Assembly: GCA_015223225.1 (NCBI GenBank)
Contig: JADFCQ010000006.1
Span: 248,001-312,000, forward strand
Length of the DNA stretch: 64,000 bases
Direction: 5' to 3'
Source of the DNA: Acetobacteraceae bacterium H6797
GTDB taxonomy: Bacteria; Pseudomonadota; Alphaproteobacteria; Acetobacterales; Acetobacteraceae
Shown: in pieces, positions 8,334 through 16,994 of the stretch
Numbering within the stretch: position 1 is the stretch's first letter
How the letters are laid out: every line of letters begins with the position of its first letter
The notes under the pieces: model-generated
What the model was told of the DNA's origin: nothing
The model's database searches: none
What the model saw: only the letters and a program-made list of their open reading frames with translations
Translations under genes and position numbers: made by a program

Positions 8334-9224
8334 GTGGAGCTTCGTCACATCCGCTATTTCCTGGCCGTCGCCGATGAGGGGCACTTCACGAGGGCCGCAC
8401 AGAACCTGGGCATCGGCCAGCCGCCGCTGAGCCAGCAGATCAAGGATCTGGAGGAGGAAATCGGCGTTCAACTCTTCCATCGGGGCCCGAAAGGCGCGGA
8501 GCTGACCACGGCGGGGAAGGTATTCCAGGACCGTGTGCGCTCCGTCCCGGCCGAGATTCAGGGCGCGGTGGATGCGGCACGCCGGGCGGCGCGAGGGGAG
8601 ACGGGGACGATCAGGGTCGGCTTCACGGGCTCGGCCGCCTTCAATCCGAGGGTGCCGCTGACGATCCGCACCTATCGGCGCCGCTTTCCGGATGTGGAAC
8701 TGAGCCTGCGGGAGGCGAATTCCAACGGTCTGGTGGAGGCGCTGCATAGCGGCAATCTGGATGCCGCCTTCCTCCGGCCGGAAGCGATCGCGCGGGATGG
8801 GCTGAAACTGCATACGCTGGAAGAGGAGCCGCTGATCGCGGCGCTCTCATCGAGCCGTATGGCGCATGAGCAGCCGATCCGCCTCAGCGAATTGGCCGGA
8901 GACCCTTTCATCATGACGCCGCGGCCACTGGGGCCGACGCTCTATGACGTCACCATCGATGCCTGCCGCAAGGCCGGGTTCGAGCCCATCATCGGGCAAT
9001 CGGCGCCGCAGGTGGCCTCGGTGCTGGCCCTGGTGGCGGCGGAGCTGGGCGTGGCGCTCGTCCCCGCCTCGATGCGGGACGCGGCGATCAAGGGCGTGAC
9101 CTATCACGACATCAAGGGAAAGAGGCCGGTGACCGCCCTGGCGCTGGCGGTGCGGAATAACGAGCGGTCCCCGGCGGTTGCGGCCTTTATCGCGGAAGCA
9201 CGCTTTCCGGCACGGGGCGGCTGA
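8334..9224 (+). CDS. LysR-family transcriptional regulator
   Basis: 296 residues from GTG 8334, with GGAG six bases upstream; this start gives the classical VELRHIRYFLAVADEGHF opening. The N-terminal winged helix (residues 1-60) carries AAQNLGIGQPPLSQQI. The remaining two-lobed effector domain (about 90-290) is of the CatR/BenM/CynR subgroup by eye. In-frame ATG 8298 is less likely. It is divergent from the alpha/beta hydrolase. The last 38 bases overlap the 3' end of the convergent dehydrogenase gene. Confidence 0.9.
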   Translation: MELRHIRYFLAVADEGHFTRAAQNLGIGQPPLSQQIKDLEEEIGVQLFHRGPKGAELTTAGKVFQDRVRSVPAEIQGAVDAARRAARGETGTIRVGFTGSAAFNPRVPLTIRTYRRRFPDVELSLREANSNGLVEALHSGNLDAAFLRPEAIARDGLKLHTLEEEPLIAALSSSRMAHEQPIRLSELAGDPFIMTPRPLGPTLYDVTIDACRKAGFEPIIGQSAPQVASVLALVAAELGVALVPASMRDAAIKGVTYHDIKGKRPVTALALAVRNNERSPAVAAFIAEARFPARGG

Positions 9225-10251
9225 CCGCGCTCTTGAGATCGGGTCTCTGAAGATACTGGGCATTGACGCAGGTGCGCAGGCGCCCGTTGCGCATATAGTC
9301 CATCAGATAGGTCATGGAGAGGCGGCGGATATCGAGGATGCTGGCCGTGCTGTAGAAGGCGGAATGAGGCGTGAGGATGAGCTTCTCGTCCAGCCATTCT
9401 TCGCCCGCGGCCCAGGCCTTGATCAGCGCATCCTCGCGGTCCAGCGGCTCTTCCTCGAAGACGTCGAGGCCGGCGGCGTTCAGATGGCCGCTCTTGAGCG
9501 CGGCATGCACGGCATCGAAATCGACGATGCCGCCGCGCGCTGTATTCACCAGCACCGCGCCTTCCGGCATGGCGGCGATGGCGCGGGCATCGATCATGTT
9601 CCGCGTCTCGCTGTTCAGCAGGCAGTGGATGCTGATGAGGTCGCTGCGCGCGAGCATGGCTTCCAGCGTGTCGAACCGCTCCCAGCCATAGGAGAGATGA
9701 TGGCCCACGGGCAGATGCGGGTCGTAATAGCCCACCTTCATGCCGAAGGCCTGAAAGCGCAGCGCGGCCGTGGTGCCGATGCGGCCCATGCCGACGATGC
9801 CGACGCGCACATCGCCCAGGCGCTTGACGGTCTTGAGCAACCGCGCGTCCCAACTGTCGTTCGAGCGGCGGAGGCGGCGGTCATAGGCCTGTACGCCGCG
9901 CAGCAGGGCGAGGGAGAGCGCGACGGCGTGGTCGGCGACTTCCGTGGTGCCGTAATCGGGCGTGTTGATCACCGCGATGCCGCGCTCGCCAGCGGCCTTG
10001 AGATCGACATGGCCGTAGCCGACGCCGCCCTGCGCGATGCAGCGGCACTTATCGAGCTTGGCGATGATCTCGGCCGGCAGCTTATGGGCGCTGCGGCAGT
10101 TCAGCACGGCATCGACGCCGGCATAATCGGCGTGATCGGGAAGGGTGCCCTTGACCGAGCGGCGGAAGACGAGCTCGACGCCCGCGCCAGCGGCGGCTTC
10201 CTCCACATCGGGGACGGTGTCGTAGAGCGGATCGATGACCAGGATTTTCAT
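9187..10251 (-). CDS. D-isomer-specific 2-hydroxyacid dehydrogenase
   Basis: 354 residues. The Rossmann domain has GMGRIG (154-159) followed by an acidic strand end (YYDPH), consistent with NAD. Catalytic residues by family are the Arg in NTARGGIVD, the Glu in DVFEEEPL and the His in LTPHSAFYS. It interconverts a 2-hydroxyacid and a 2-oxoacid; the substrate is not known. The ATG overlaps the TGA of the RraA-like gene by one base, so the two are translationally coupled. The C-terminal tail is longer than in minimal members and overlaps the convergent LysR gene by 38 bases. Confidence 0.9.
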   Translation of the reverse strand: MKILVIDPLYDTVPDVEEAAAGAGVELVFRRSVKGTLPDHADYAGVDAVLNCRSAHKLPAEIIAKLDKCRCIAQGGVGYGHVDLKAAGERGIAVINTPDYGTTEVADHAVALSLALLRGVQAYDRRLRRSNDSWDARLLKTVKRLGDVRVGIVGMGRIGTTAALRFQAFGMKVGYYDPHLPVGHHLSYGWERFDTLEAMLARSDLISIHCLLNSETRNMIDARAIAAMPEGAVLVNTARGGIVDFDAVHAALKSGHLNAAGLDVFEEEPLDREDALIKAWAAGEEWLDEKLILTPHSAFYSTASILDIRRLSMTYLMDYMRNGRLRTCVNAQYLQRPDLKSAVSRPVPESVLPR

Positions 10252-10931
10252 CAGTGCGTCTTCTGCCAAAGGGAAATCAGTTTCTCTGCGTCGAAGCCAG
10301 GAGCGCGCGCCGTCTCGATCATCACGCGCTCATTGGCCAGCAGCGCCTCGATGGCGGCGGGCAGGGCCTCGATATACGCGGCGGGCACCACCATGGCGCC
10401 GTGGCGATCGGCATGGATGAGATCGCCCGGCCGCACCGTCATGCCGAAGACCTCGACGGGCTCGCCGAAGTCGCGGATCTGGGTGAAGCCGTTGCCGACG
10501 CAGATGCTGCCGGCGAGGATGGGGAAGCCGCCCAGCGCATCGAGATCACGCACCGCGCCATTGGTGATGACGCCGGCGCAGCCGAGCCCCGCATGGATCG
10601 CCGCATGCACCTCACCCCAGATGGAGCCGAGGCCTGGGCGCTCGCCAATGTCCTGCATCACCACGATGCGCGGGCCGGGGCCGGAATTGACCGAGCGGTA
10701 ATAGCCGAAGCGGATGCGGTCCTTTTCCTCGGCGCTCAATCCGGCGGGCTTGTCGGAGGTCATGCGGGCCGTGACGGCATAGCCCACCATGCGCATCGCG
10801 GGGTCGCTCACCACCATGGGGCCGATGGTCAGCCCTTCGATGCTCTGCCCGCGCAGCTTGGTCAGCGCGTTCCAGACCGTCGGCGTGTCGTATTGCCGTA
10901 GGGTGGTGATGATCGGATCGGTCTCTGTCAT
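10251..10931 (-). CDS. RraA-like protein (HMG/CHA aldolase or oxaloacetate decarboxylase family)
   Basis: 226 residues. The family core is visible: GCAGVITNGAVRD, with the conserved Gly, Arg and Asp around the metal-binding site, and later the HADRHGAMVVP segment. Bacterial members are 4-hydroxy-4-methyl-2-oxoglutarate aldolases, oxaloacetate decarboxylases or inhibitors of RNase E. Pairing with a hydroxyacid dehydrogenase and a tricarboxylate-type binding protein favours an aldolase or decarboxylase role in organic acid catabolism. It sits upstream of and coupled to the dehydrogenase, about 100 bases after the binding-protein gene. Confidence 0.85.
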   Translation of the reverse strand: MTETDPIITTLRQYDTPTVWNALTKLRGQSIEGLTIGPMVVSDPAMRMVGYAVTARMTSDKPAGLSAEEKDRIRFGYYRSVNSGPGPRIVVMQDIGERPGLGSIWGEVHAAIHAGLGCAGVITNGAVRDLDALGGFPILAGSICVGNGFTQIRDFGEPVEVFGMTVRPGDLIHADRHGAMVVPAAYIEALPAAIEALLANERVMIETARAPGFDAEKLISLWQKTH

Positions 10932-10980
10932 GCGTTCTGCTTTCAGCCGTGTCTTGGTTCTTGGGCAGAGCGGGGGCCTT

Positions 10981-11003
10981 CGCGGCGGGAGAGCCCCGCC
11001 GCG
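10981..11003 (-). other. GC-rich stem-loop between binding-protein and RraA-like genes
   Basis: A perfect nine-base-pair inverted repeat (CGCGGCGGG / CCCGCCGCG) with a five-base loop lies between the two genes. No T-run follows on either strand. It could reduce read-through or stabilise the upstream mRNA, so that the binding protein is made in excess of the enzymes. Confidence 0.4.
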
Positions 11004-11029
11004 CCGTCCGTCCCGGCCGTGATGAGAGG

Positions 11030-12013
11030 TCAGTTGAGGGTGATGTTCCCTCGCGTGACCGCCTGCTTCCAGCGCGCGGCATCCTCGGCGAGGGTCGCGC
11101 CGAATTCTCGCGGGCCCTCGGCCACGGGCACCATGCCGAGAGGGTCCATCCGCTCGCGCAGTTCCGGCATGGCGAGCACTTTCTTCACCGCCGCGTCGAT
11201 GCGCGCGATGGTGGCGTCGGGCGTGCCGGCGCGGGCGACGAGCCCGATCCAGACGCGGACATCCATGCCCTCGATGCCAAGTTCGGAGGTGCTCGGCACC
11301 TGCGGCAACTGGCTGAGGCGCGCATTGCCGGCGGCAGCGATGGGGCGAAGCTCCCCGCGATCGAGCGCCGGCTTCACGGAGGCGATGGAGCTGAGCGTCA
11401 TGTCCACGCGCCCGGCCAGGAGGTCCGACATGGCTTGGCCGGTACCGCGATAGGGCACATGCTCGAAACGCGCGCCGGTCTGCTGGTTCAGCAGTTCCAT
11501 CATCAGATGCGTGACGGAGCCGATGCCGGGGGAGACATAGGTGATCTTGCCGGGATTGGCCTTGGCCTCGGCGATCAGGTCCTTGAGGTTCTTCTGGCTG
11601 ATGGAGGGGCCGACCACAAAGACATAGGGCACGTCGACGAGATGCGAGACCGGCACCAGGTCCCGCATCGGGTCGAAGGTGAGATTATTGGCCAGCGCCG
11701 CCGCGATCGTCACCTGACCGCCCGAGGCAACCAACAGGCTCGTGCCGTTCGGCGGGGATAGCACGACATTCTCGGCGGCGATGAGGCCGGCGGCGCCCGT
11801 GCGGTTCTCCACCACGACTTCCTGATGGAGCTGCTCCGCCAGTCGCGGTGCCATGAGCCGGGCCAGCACATCGACCGAGCCGCCGGGGGCGAAGGGCACG
11901 ACGAGGCGGATCGGGCCGACGGCGCCAGGCGCCGGCGCGGGGGTTTGCGCCGAGGCTGCAAGGGGCAGGGCAAGCGTCGCCGCGGCCAGCAGCAATCTCC
12001 TGAAAACAGTCAC
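11030..12013 (-). CDS. Bug-type tripartite tricarboxylate transporter substrate-binding protein
   Basis: 327 residues from GTG 12013, chosen because GAGGGAG lies eight bases upstream and the signal peptide (LLLAAATLALPLAASAQ) then starts normally. The mature protein opens with PIRLVVPFAPGGSVDVLARL and has VVENRTGAAG and YVSPGIGSVTHLMMELL, hallmarks of the Bug/TctC family. It binds a carboxylate in the periplasm. No TctA or TctB membrane genes are in the window, so it either uses a transporter elsewhere or acts as a sensor. It is divergent from a LysR gene. Confidence 0.92.
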   Translation of the reverse strand: MTVFRRLLLAAATLALPLAASAQTPAPAPGAVGPIRLVVPFAPGGSVDVLARLMAPRLAEQLHQEVVVENRTGAAGLIAAENVVLSPPNGTSLLVASGGQVTIAAALANNLTFDPMRDLVPVSHLVDVPYVFVVGPSISQKNLKDLIAEAKANPGKITYVSPGIGSVTHLMMELLNQQTGARFEHVPYRGTGQAMSDLLAGRVDMTLSSIASVKPALDRGELRPIAAAGNARLSQLPQVPSTSELGIEGMDVRVWIGLVARAGTPDATIARIDAAVKKVLAMPELRERMDPLGMVPVAEGPREFGATLAEDAARWKQAVTRGNITLN

Positions 12014-12152
12014 GAAATGGTCTCCCTCGCATGGCGGCGGGGGCATTTCGGGCCTTTCTCACCGCGCGGTGATCATCATCCTGGGCTTTCCATAGCGTCC
12101 AATCGTTTTTATTCAGGCTAACATTCAGAAATGCTATGAAGGGCGGGGCGGC

Positions 12153-13049
12153 ATGGCGGTCACCCATCGCATGATCGAGGCCTTCCGGGCCGTGGTACAG
12201 AGCGGCAGCGTCACACGGGCGGCGGGGCTGCTGAACGTGTCGCAGCCCTCGGTCAGCCGGCTGCTCGCGGATCTCGAGGCGCGGCTGAATCTGGCGCTTT
12301 TCGAGCGGCGGGGGGCACGGCTGACGGCGACCAACGCGGCGCTGGAGCTTTACGACGTCGTCGAACGCTCTTTCGTCGGGCTGGAGCGGGTGCAGGATGC
12401 GGCGCTGCAGATCAGGAACCGGCAGAGCGGGGGCCTGACCCTCGCGACCATCTCGGCCTTCGGCTATACGCTGCTGCCCGAGGTGCTGCGCTCCTTCAGC
12501 GCCTCGCCGGGGGCGCCGCCGGTCAGGGTGCATATCGTGCCGTCGCAGCAGGCCCTGAGCATGCTGGCGCTGCGGCGCTGTGACCTGGCCTTCGCCTCCA
12601 TCCCGCCCTCGGCAGATATCGGGCGGCAGGTCGCGGCTTTCGCGCTGAAGGGGCGGGTGATCCTGCCGGAGGGGCATAGGCTGGGGCAGGGGGCGGAGGC
12701 GCTGACGCCGGCGACGCTGGCTGAGGAGCCGATGATCGCCGTAGCCGCCCATTCCCTGCCGCGCGCCGAGACCGACCGGGCCTTCGCACAACATGGCGTG
12801 ACGCCCCGCATCGCGATCGAGACGCTGCAATCCTTCTCGGCCTTGCAACTCGTGCGGGCGGGGCTTGGCTTCGCCGTGGTCGATCCGATGACGAGCCTGA
12901 TGCATGAAAAGGCCGGTGGCGTCAGCCGCGCCTTCCTGCCGGAGGTCGATTTCTCCTTCAGTGCCTATACCTGGCGCGTGGCCGATGAGGCCCTCTGGGT
13001 GCAGCGTTTCGTGGACCATGCGCAGGAGGCGGTCGGCGCGCTATCATAG
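12153..13049 (+). CDS. LysR-family transcriptional regulator
   Basis: 298 residues. The N-terminal winged helix contains [20 protein letters not shown]. The effector domain runs to the C-terminus and contains [12 protein letters not shown], seen in the amino-acid/opine branch (OccR, NocR, LysR). It is divergent from the Bug-type binding protein; an inverted CATAGC (12091-12096) / GCTATG (12133-12138) lies in the shared region. The D-cysteine desulfhydrase-family gene follows 73 bases downstream on the same strand and may also be a target. Confidence 0.9.
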   Translation: MAVTHRMIEAFRAVVQSGSVTRAAGLLNVSQPSVSRLLADLEARLNLALFERRGARLTATNAALELYDVVERSFVGLERVQDAALQIRNRQSGGLTLATISAFGYTLLPEVLRSFSASPGAPPVRVHIVPSQQALSMLALRRCDLAFASIPPSADIGRQVAAFALKGRVILPEGHRLGQGAEALTPATLAEEPMIAVAAHSLPRAETDRAFAQHGVTPRIAIETLQSFSALQLVRAGLGFAVVDPMTSLMHEKAGGVSRAFLPEVDFSFSAYTWRVADEALWVQRFVDHAQEAVGALS

Positions 13050-13122
13050 CCGGGCACTTTCTCGCTGCCGCGCTTCGTGTCCGCCTGCCCAGAGCTACTC
13101 AAGAAGAAATGGAAACGTCGTC

Positions 13123-14130
13123 ATGAATCTCGCTCGCTTCGCCCGCGTTCGCCTCGGCCACATGCCCACGCCGCTGGAGCCGATGGATAATCTTTCCAGG
13201 CATCTCGGCGGCCCCCGGCTCTGGATCAAGCGCGACGATTGCACCGGCCTGTCGAGCGGCGGCAACAAGACGCGCAAGCTGGAATTCCTGATGGCCGATG
13301 CCCTGGGCCGCAAGGCGGATGTGGTGATTACGCAGGGCGCCACGCAGTCGAACCACGCGCGCCAGACCGCTGCGGCCGCGGCGAAGCTCGGCCTCGAATG
13401 CCATATCCTGCTCGAGGATCGTACGGGGTTCAGCGACGCCGCCTATAACCAATCCGGCAATGTGCTGCTCGACAAGCTGCATGGCGCGACGGTGCATCGC
13501 CGCCCGGGTGGTGCGGATATGCAGGCCGAGATGGAGAGCATGGCCGCGGAACTGCGCGCGGCGGGCAAGACGCCTTACGTGATCCCCGGCGGTGGCTCCA
13601 ACCCGGTCGGCGCGCTGGGCTATGTGAATGCTGCGCTGGAGCTGGTGAACCAGGCGGCCGAGATGGGGCTGCGGATCGACCATGTCGTGCATGCCACCGG
13701 CAGCGCCGGCACTCAGGCCGGGCTGGTGACGGGGCTGGTGGCGCTCAATACGGGCATTCCGGTGCTCGGCATCGGCGTGCGGGCGCCCAAGGAGAAGCAG
13801 GAGGCCAACGTCCTCGCCCTATGCCAGCGCACGGCCGAGCATCTGGGCCTGCCGGGCATCGTGAAGGCCGAGCATGTGGTCGCGAATTGCGATTATGTCG
13901 GCCAGGGCTATGGAATTCCGACGCAGGGCATGGTCGATGCGTTGAAGCTCGTCGCTGAGCGCGAGGGCATTCTGCTCGATCCCGTCTATTCCGGCAAAGG
14001 CATGGCGGGGCTGATCGACCTGATCCGCAAGGGCCGTTTCGGCAAGGACGAGAATGTCGTCTTCATCCATACCGGCGGTTCTGTCGGCCTGTTCGGCTAT
14101 CCCGAGGCCTTCGATCTGCCTAAAGACTGA
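13123..14130 (+). CDS. D-cysteine desulfhydrase / ACC deaminase family PLP enzyme
   Basis: 335 residues. The PLP lysine is Lys49 in [12 protein letters not shown]; the phosphate-binding Ser/Asn stretch [11 protein letters not shown] and the glycine-rich [15 protein letters not shown] are present. Family members cleave D-cysteine to pyruvate, ammonia and sulfide, or open 1-aminocyclopropane-1-carboxylate. The sequence looks closer to D-cysteine desulfhydrase (DcyD/YedO), but the ACC deaminase option is not excluded. ATG 13123 gives the family N-terminus. The frame is open much further upstream, but that part lies inside the LysR gene. The ribosome site is weak. Confidence 0.87.
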   Translation: MNLARFARVRLGHMPTPLEPMDNLSRHLGGPRLWIKRDDCTGLSSGGNKTRKLEFLMADALGRKADVVITQGATQSNHARQTAAAAAKLGLECHILLEDRTGFSDAAYNQSGNVLLDKLHGATVHRRPGGADMQAEMESMAAELRAAGKTPYVIPGGGSNPVGALGYVNAALELVNQAAEMGLRIDHVVHATGSAGTQAGLVTGLVALNTGIPVLGIGVRAPKEKQEANVLALCQRTAEHLGLPGIVKAEHVVANCDYVGQGYGIPTQGMVDALKLVAEREGILLDPVYSGKGMAGLIDLIRKGRFGKDENVVFIHTGGSVGLFGYPEAFDLPKD

Positions 14131-14251
14131 CGGGCTCCAGTTATCCTGAAGCAGCTGCAGCGAAGACGAGGCCGTTCCTTTCACCAAAAAACGATGAAAA
14201 CTTGTGCGGTATTTCTCCGTTCATTGGCCGTCACTTTGGCGGAGGAACACC

Positions 14252-14323
14252 ATGCCTATTCTTCTCTGGCTCCTTGGGGTGCCCATTCCCATCATCATCC
14301 TGCTTCTGTTGTTCTGGCACTAG
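14252..14323 (+). CDS. 23-residue hydrophobic membrane peptide
   Basis: ATG 14252 follows GGAGGAAC by two bases, a very strong ribosome site for so short a frame. The product is one hydrophobic helix: it starts MPILLWLLGVPIPII, continues with Ile and Leu, and ends FWH. Its TAG stop is fused to the ribosome site (GGAGGG) of the next gene, so translation of the two is probably coupled. I have the impression that similar short MPxLLWLLGxPxPIIIL proteins occur in alphaproteobacteria, but cannot check. Function unknown. Confidence 0.7.
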   Translation: MPILLWLLGVPIPIIILLLLFWH

Positions 14324-14334
14324 GAGGGCAGGGC

Positions 14335-15165
14335 ATGTCGATCGCCATCGGGGAGGCCGTTCCGGCCTCCCGGCCCGGCATCTCCTGGGCAGCCGTTTTT
14401 GCTGGGGCGGTCGTCGCCACGGCCGTCACGGTCATGCTCATGGTGCTCGGCTCGGGCCTGGGCTTGGCAGCCGTTTCGACCGATACGGCGGCCAACCCCG
14501 GCATCGTCACCTTTGGCGTCTGGGCCGCGATCTGGCTGATCGTGGTGCAGTGGGTTTCGGCTTTCTTCGGTGGCTATATCGCCGGCCGTCTGCGCCCGAA
14601 CCTGAGCGGCATTCATGCTGACGAGGTCGGCTTCCGCGACACGGCTTCCGGCCTCGCCGCCTGGGCTGTGGCCGCGCTGCTGATGATCGGCGCCGTTGGC
14701 ATGGGCGCCAGCTCCGCGCTCGGCACCGCTGGGCAGGCTGTCGGCTCCGCGATGAGCAGCGTCGCCGGTTCGGCCGCTGCGAATAGCGACGCGCCGGATA
14801 CGGGCTATCTGCTAGATATGATGTTCCGCAGCGAGAACCCCGATGCCAACAGCGCCGATGCCAAGGCCGAGGCCGGCCGCATCATGGCTCGCGGCCTTAC
14901 GGGGGAGGTGAGCCAGGACGACCGGGCCTATCTCGCTCGCCTCGTCAGCGCCCGCACCGGGCTGCCGGCCGATCAGGCTGGGGCGCGCGTGAACCAGGTG
15001 CTGTCGGAAGAGCAGAAGCTGGTGCAGAGCGCCAAGGAAGCCGCGGAAGCCGCTCGTAAGACCGCCTCCGCCTTCGCGCTCTATAGCTTCTTCTCCATGC
15101 TCGTCGGCGCCTTCATCGCTGCCGTGGCCGGTGCGATCGGCGGCCGTCAGCGCGACGCTTTCTGA
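14335..15165 (+). CDS. Conserved membrane protein of unknown function
   Basis: 276 residues. Four to five transmembrane segments are visible: about residues 18-42 (SWAAVFAGAVVATAVTVML), 58-80, 100-122 and 245-268. The first two form a Gly/Ala-rich pair, and Arg/Pro-rich cytoplasmic turns include YIAGRLRP. Between TM3 and the last TM lies a soluble Ala/Glu-rich stretch with a likely amphipathic helix (EEQKLVQSAKEAAEAARK). Similar proteins in rhizobia carry the unhelpful label PhnA-like; I see no phosphonoacetate hydrolase features. ATG 14335 follows GGAGGGC. Coupled to the 23-residue peptide upstream. A terminator follows. Confidence 0.75.
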   Translation: MSIAIGEAVPASRPGISWAAVFAGAVVATAVTVMLMVLGSGLGLAAVSTDTAANPGIVTFGVWAAIWLIVVQWVSAFFGGYIAGRLRPNLSGIHADEVGFRDTASGLAAWAVAALLMIGAVGMGASSALGTAGQAVGSAMSSVAGSAAANSDAPDTGYLLDMMFRSENPDANSADAKAEAGRIMARGLTGEVSQDDRAYLARLVSARTGLPADQAGARVNQVLSEEQKLVQSAKEAAEAARKTASAFALYSFFSMLVGAFIAAVAGAIGGRQRDAF

Positions 15166-15176
15166 TCCTGACTGGG

Positions 15177-15206
15177 GCCGGGCCAGCGATGGCCCGGCTT
15201 CTCTAT
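15177..15206 (+). terminator. Rho-independent terminator-like hairpin
   Basis: Inverted GCCGGGCC (15177-15184) / GGCCCGGC (15191-15198), loop AGCGAT, followed by a pyrimidine-rich TTCTCTAT. It starts 11 bases after the stop of the membrane protein gene and separates it from the importer operon. Confidence 0.6.
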
Positions 15207-15219
15207 GCGTCATTAAACG

Positions 15220-15237
15220 CCATAATATTAGTTATGG
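15220..15237. promoter_or_regulatory. CCATAA-N6-TTATGG inverted repeat before importer operon
   Basis: A perfect six-base inverted repeat in an AT-rich stretch, unusual for this DNA, about 160 bases before the first gene of the dipeptide-type importer operon. It has the look of a regulator binding site overlapping a promoter. No regulator gene is adjacent to this operon, so the binding protein is unknown. Confidence 0.35.
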
Positions 15238-15256
15238 AAAAAATAGACCGTGAATA

Positions 15257-15288
15257 GCGGGAGATTTCGCCTTGAGAAAATCTCCCGC
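15257..15288. other. Perfect 11-bp stem-loop in importer operon leader region
   Basis: GCGGGAGATTT (15257-15267) and AAATCTCCCGC (15278-15288) form a perfect 11-base-pair stem with a ten-base loop. No T-run follows. It may be an operator or an mRNA leader structure. Confidence 0.4.
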
Positions 15289-15360
15289 CTCTCGATATGA
15301 TCGCCCCATACTCCCTTAAAGGGATACCAATCGGGGAAATGCTGTCACTCCACACATACA

Positions 15361-15384
15361 CCTGAAGGCCGCTTGGCCATCAGG
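15361..15384 (+). other. Stem-loop directly before the ribosome site of the binding-protein gene
   Basis: CCTGA-A-GGCC / GGCC-A-TCAGG with a four-base loop forms a nine-pair stem with one A-A mismatch. It ends two bases before the Shine-Dalgarno GGGAG of the gene at 15396. It may protect the transcript end or tune initiation. Confidence 0.35.
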
Positions 15385-15395
15385 CGGGAGTTGAC

Positions 15396-16988
15396 ATGAC
15401 GATACGCTTTGCTTCGATCTGCGGCACGTTTGCTCTCCTGACTGCCTTGGCCAGCCAACCGGCCGCGGCGCAATCCGAATCCGTTCTGCGCATCGCGATG
15501 ACGGCCGGAGACATTCCGCTGACCGCCGGCATTCCCGATCAGGGATTCGAAGGCTGGCGTTTCGTCGGCTACAATCTTTATGATTCGCTCGTTCTGTGGG
15601 ATCTGTCGCGCAGCGACGTGATCGCCGATATCAAGCCCGGCCTCGCCTCTTCCTGGCATATCGACCCGAACAATAGCCGGCGCTGGATTTTCGAGCTTCG
15701 CAAGGATGTGAAGTTCCATGACGGTTCGCCGCTGACGGCGGCTGACATTGTCTGGAACTTTGAACGTTTCACGAAGGAAAGCGCGCCGCAGTTCAATGCA
15801 CGGCAATTCGCTTTCGCGCGGGCCTATCTCGGCAATTTCGACTCGGTCGAGAAAGTCGATGATTATACCGTCGCTTTCATTACCAAACAGCCTGACAGTC
15901 TTTTTCCTTACAATGTCAGCTTTCTTATGATGGTGAGTCCCCGGCGCTCGGCAGAGGTGAATAATGACGCCGATGCCTTCGCGCGGAATCCCTCCGGCAC
16001 CGGGCCGTATCGCTTCTCCCGCATGGTGCCCGGCGAGAGGCTGGAGCTCGTCAAGAACCCGGATTACTGGGACAAGGCGCGGGTTCCCAAGCATGACCGC
16101 CTCGTGCTGCTGCCGATGCCGGAAGCCTCGACGCGCACGGCTTCGCTTCTCTCCGGTCAGGTCGATTGGATCGAGGCGCCGGCGCCCGATGCCATCCCTC
16201 GCCTGCGCTCGTCGCGCATGCAGATCGTCACCAATGCCTATCCGCATAACTGGGCCTATCAGCTTAACTTCGTCGACGGCCCCTTCAAGGACATCCGGGT
16301 CAGGCGGGCTGCGAACCACGCGCTGAACCGCGCCGATTTTAAGGAGATGCTGGGCGGTATCGCGCTCGAAGGCTTCGCGACCGTGCCGCCCTCCACCTCC
16401 TATTACGGCAACCCGGTGCGTTACGAATATGACCCGGCCAAGGCGCGCGCCCTGCTGCGTGAAGCGGGCTGCCTGCCTTGCAAGGTGACCTTCGCAATCT
16501 CCACCTCCGGCTCAGGCCAGATGCAGCCGCTACCGATGAATGAACTGGTGAAGTCGCAGCTCGAGGCCGCTGGCTTCCAGGTTGATCTCAAGGTGATGGA
16601 CTGGAACGTGCTGCTGCAGGTCGGTCGCGACGGGCGCGAGAAGCACACCGAAATCAACGGCATCAATATCAGCCGCGCGACGCAGGACCCGTTTAACGGC
16701 ATGTTCCGCTTCGTTTGGAGCGCGCAGCTTGCACCGCGTGGTTCCAATTGGGGGCATTACCAGAACCCCGCGATGGACGCACTGATCAACAAGGCACTCG
16801 CCACCTTCGATCCGGACGCGCGCCTGCCCATCCTTCGCCAGATCCACGAGAAGATGAGCGAGGATGCCGTCATGCTCTGGGTCGCGCATGACCTCAACCC
16901 GCGGGCGATGTCGCCCCGCGTCAGGGGCTTTGTGCAGGCGCAGAGCTGGTTCCAGGATCTGACGCCCATCACCATCGCGCCGCGCTGA
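15396..16988 (+). CDS. Peptide/nickel-type ABC transporter substrate-binding protein
   Basis: 530 residues, SBP_bac_5 (DppA/OppA-like) family. A Sec signal peptide (about 1-26, ending QPAAAQ) is followed by the family segment WRFVGYNLYDSLVLWD, the motif KFHDGSPLTAADIVWNFER, and later SGTGPYRF and the repeated inner-lobe pattern. It delivers its ligand to the permeases encoded next. Family ligands range from peptides to opines, glycosides and nickel. The downstream hydrolases suggest an amide-rich small molecule. First gene of an operon that runs at least to 23242. Ribosome site GGCGGGAG. Confidence 0.92.
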   Translation: MTIRFASICGTFALLTALASQPAAAQSESVLRIAMTAGDIPLTAGIPDQGFEGWRFVGYNLYDSLVLWDLSRSDVIADIKPGLASSWHIDPNNSRRWIFELRKDVKFHDGSPLTAADIVWNFERFTKESAPQFNARQFAFARAYLGNFDSVEKVDDYTVAFITKQPDSLFPYNVSFLMMVSPRRSAEVNNDADAFARNPSGTGPYRFSRMVPGERLELVKNPDYWDKARVPKHDRLVLLPMPEASTRTASLLSGQVDWIEAPAPDAIPRLRSSRMQIVTNAYPHNWAYQLNFVDGPFKDIRVRRAANHALNRADFKEMLGGIALEGFATVPPSTSYYGNPVRYEYDPAKARALLREAGCLPCKVTFAISTSGSGQMQPLPMNELVKSQLEAAGFQVDLKVMDWNVLLQVGRDGREKHTEINGINISRATQDPFNGMFRFVWSAQLAPRGSNWGHYQNPAMDALINKALATFDPDARLPILRQIHEKMSEDAVMLWVAHDLNPRAMSPRVRGFVQAQSWFQDLTPITIAPR

Positions 16989-16994
16989 TCCGCC

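Noticed and set aside
14335..15165. Assignment as PhnA phosphonoacetate hydrolase
   Set aside because: Similar proteins are sometimes labelled PhnA-like, but this one is a polytopic membrane protein without any metal-binding phosphatase motif.
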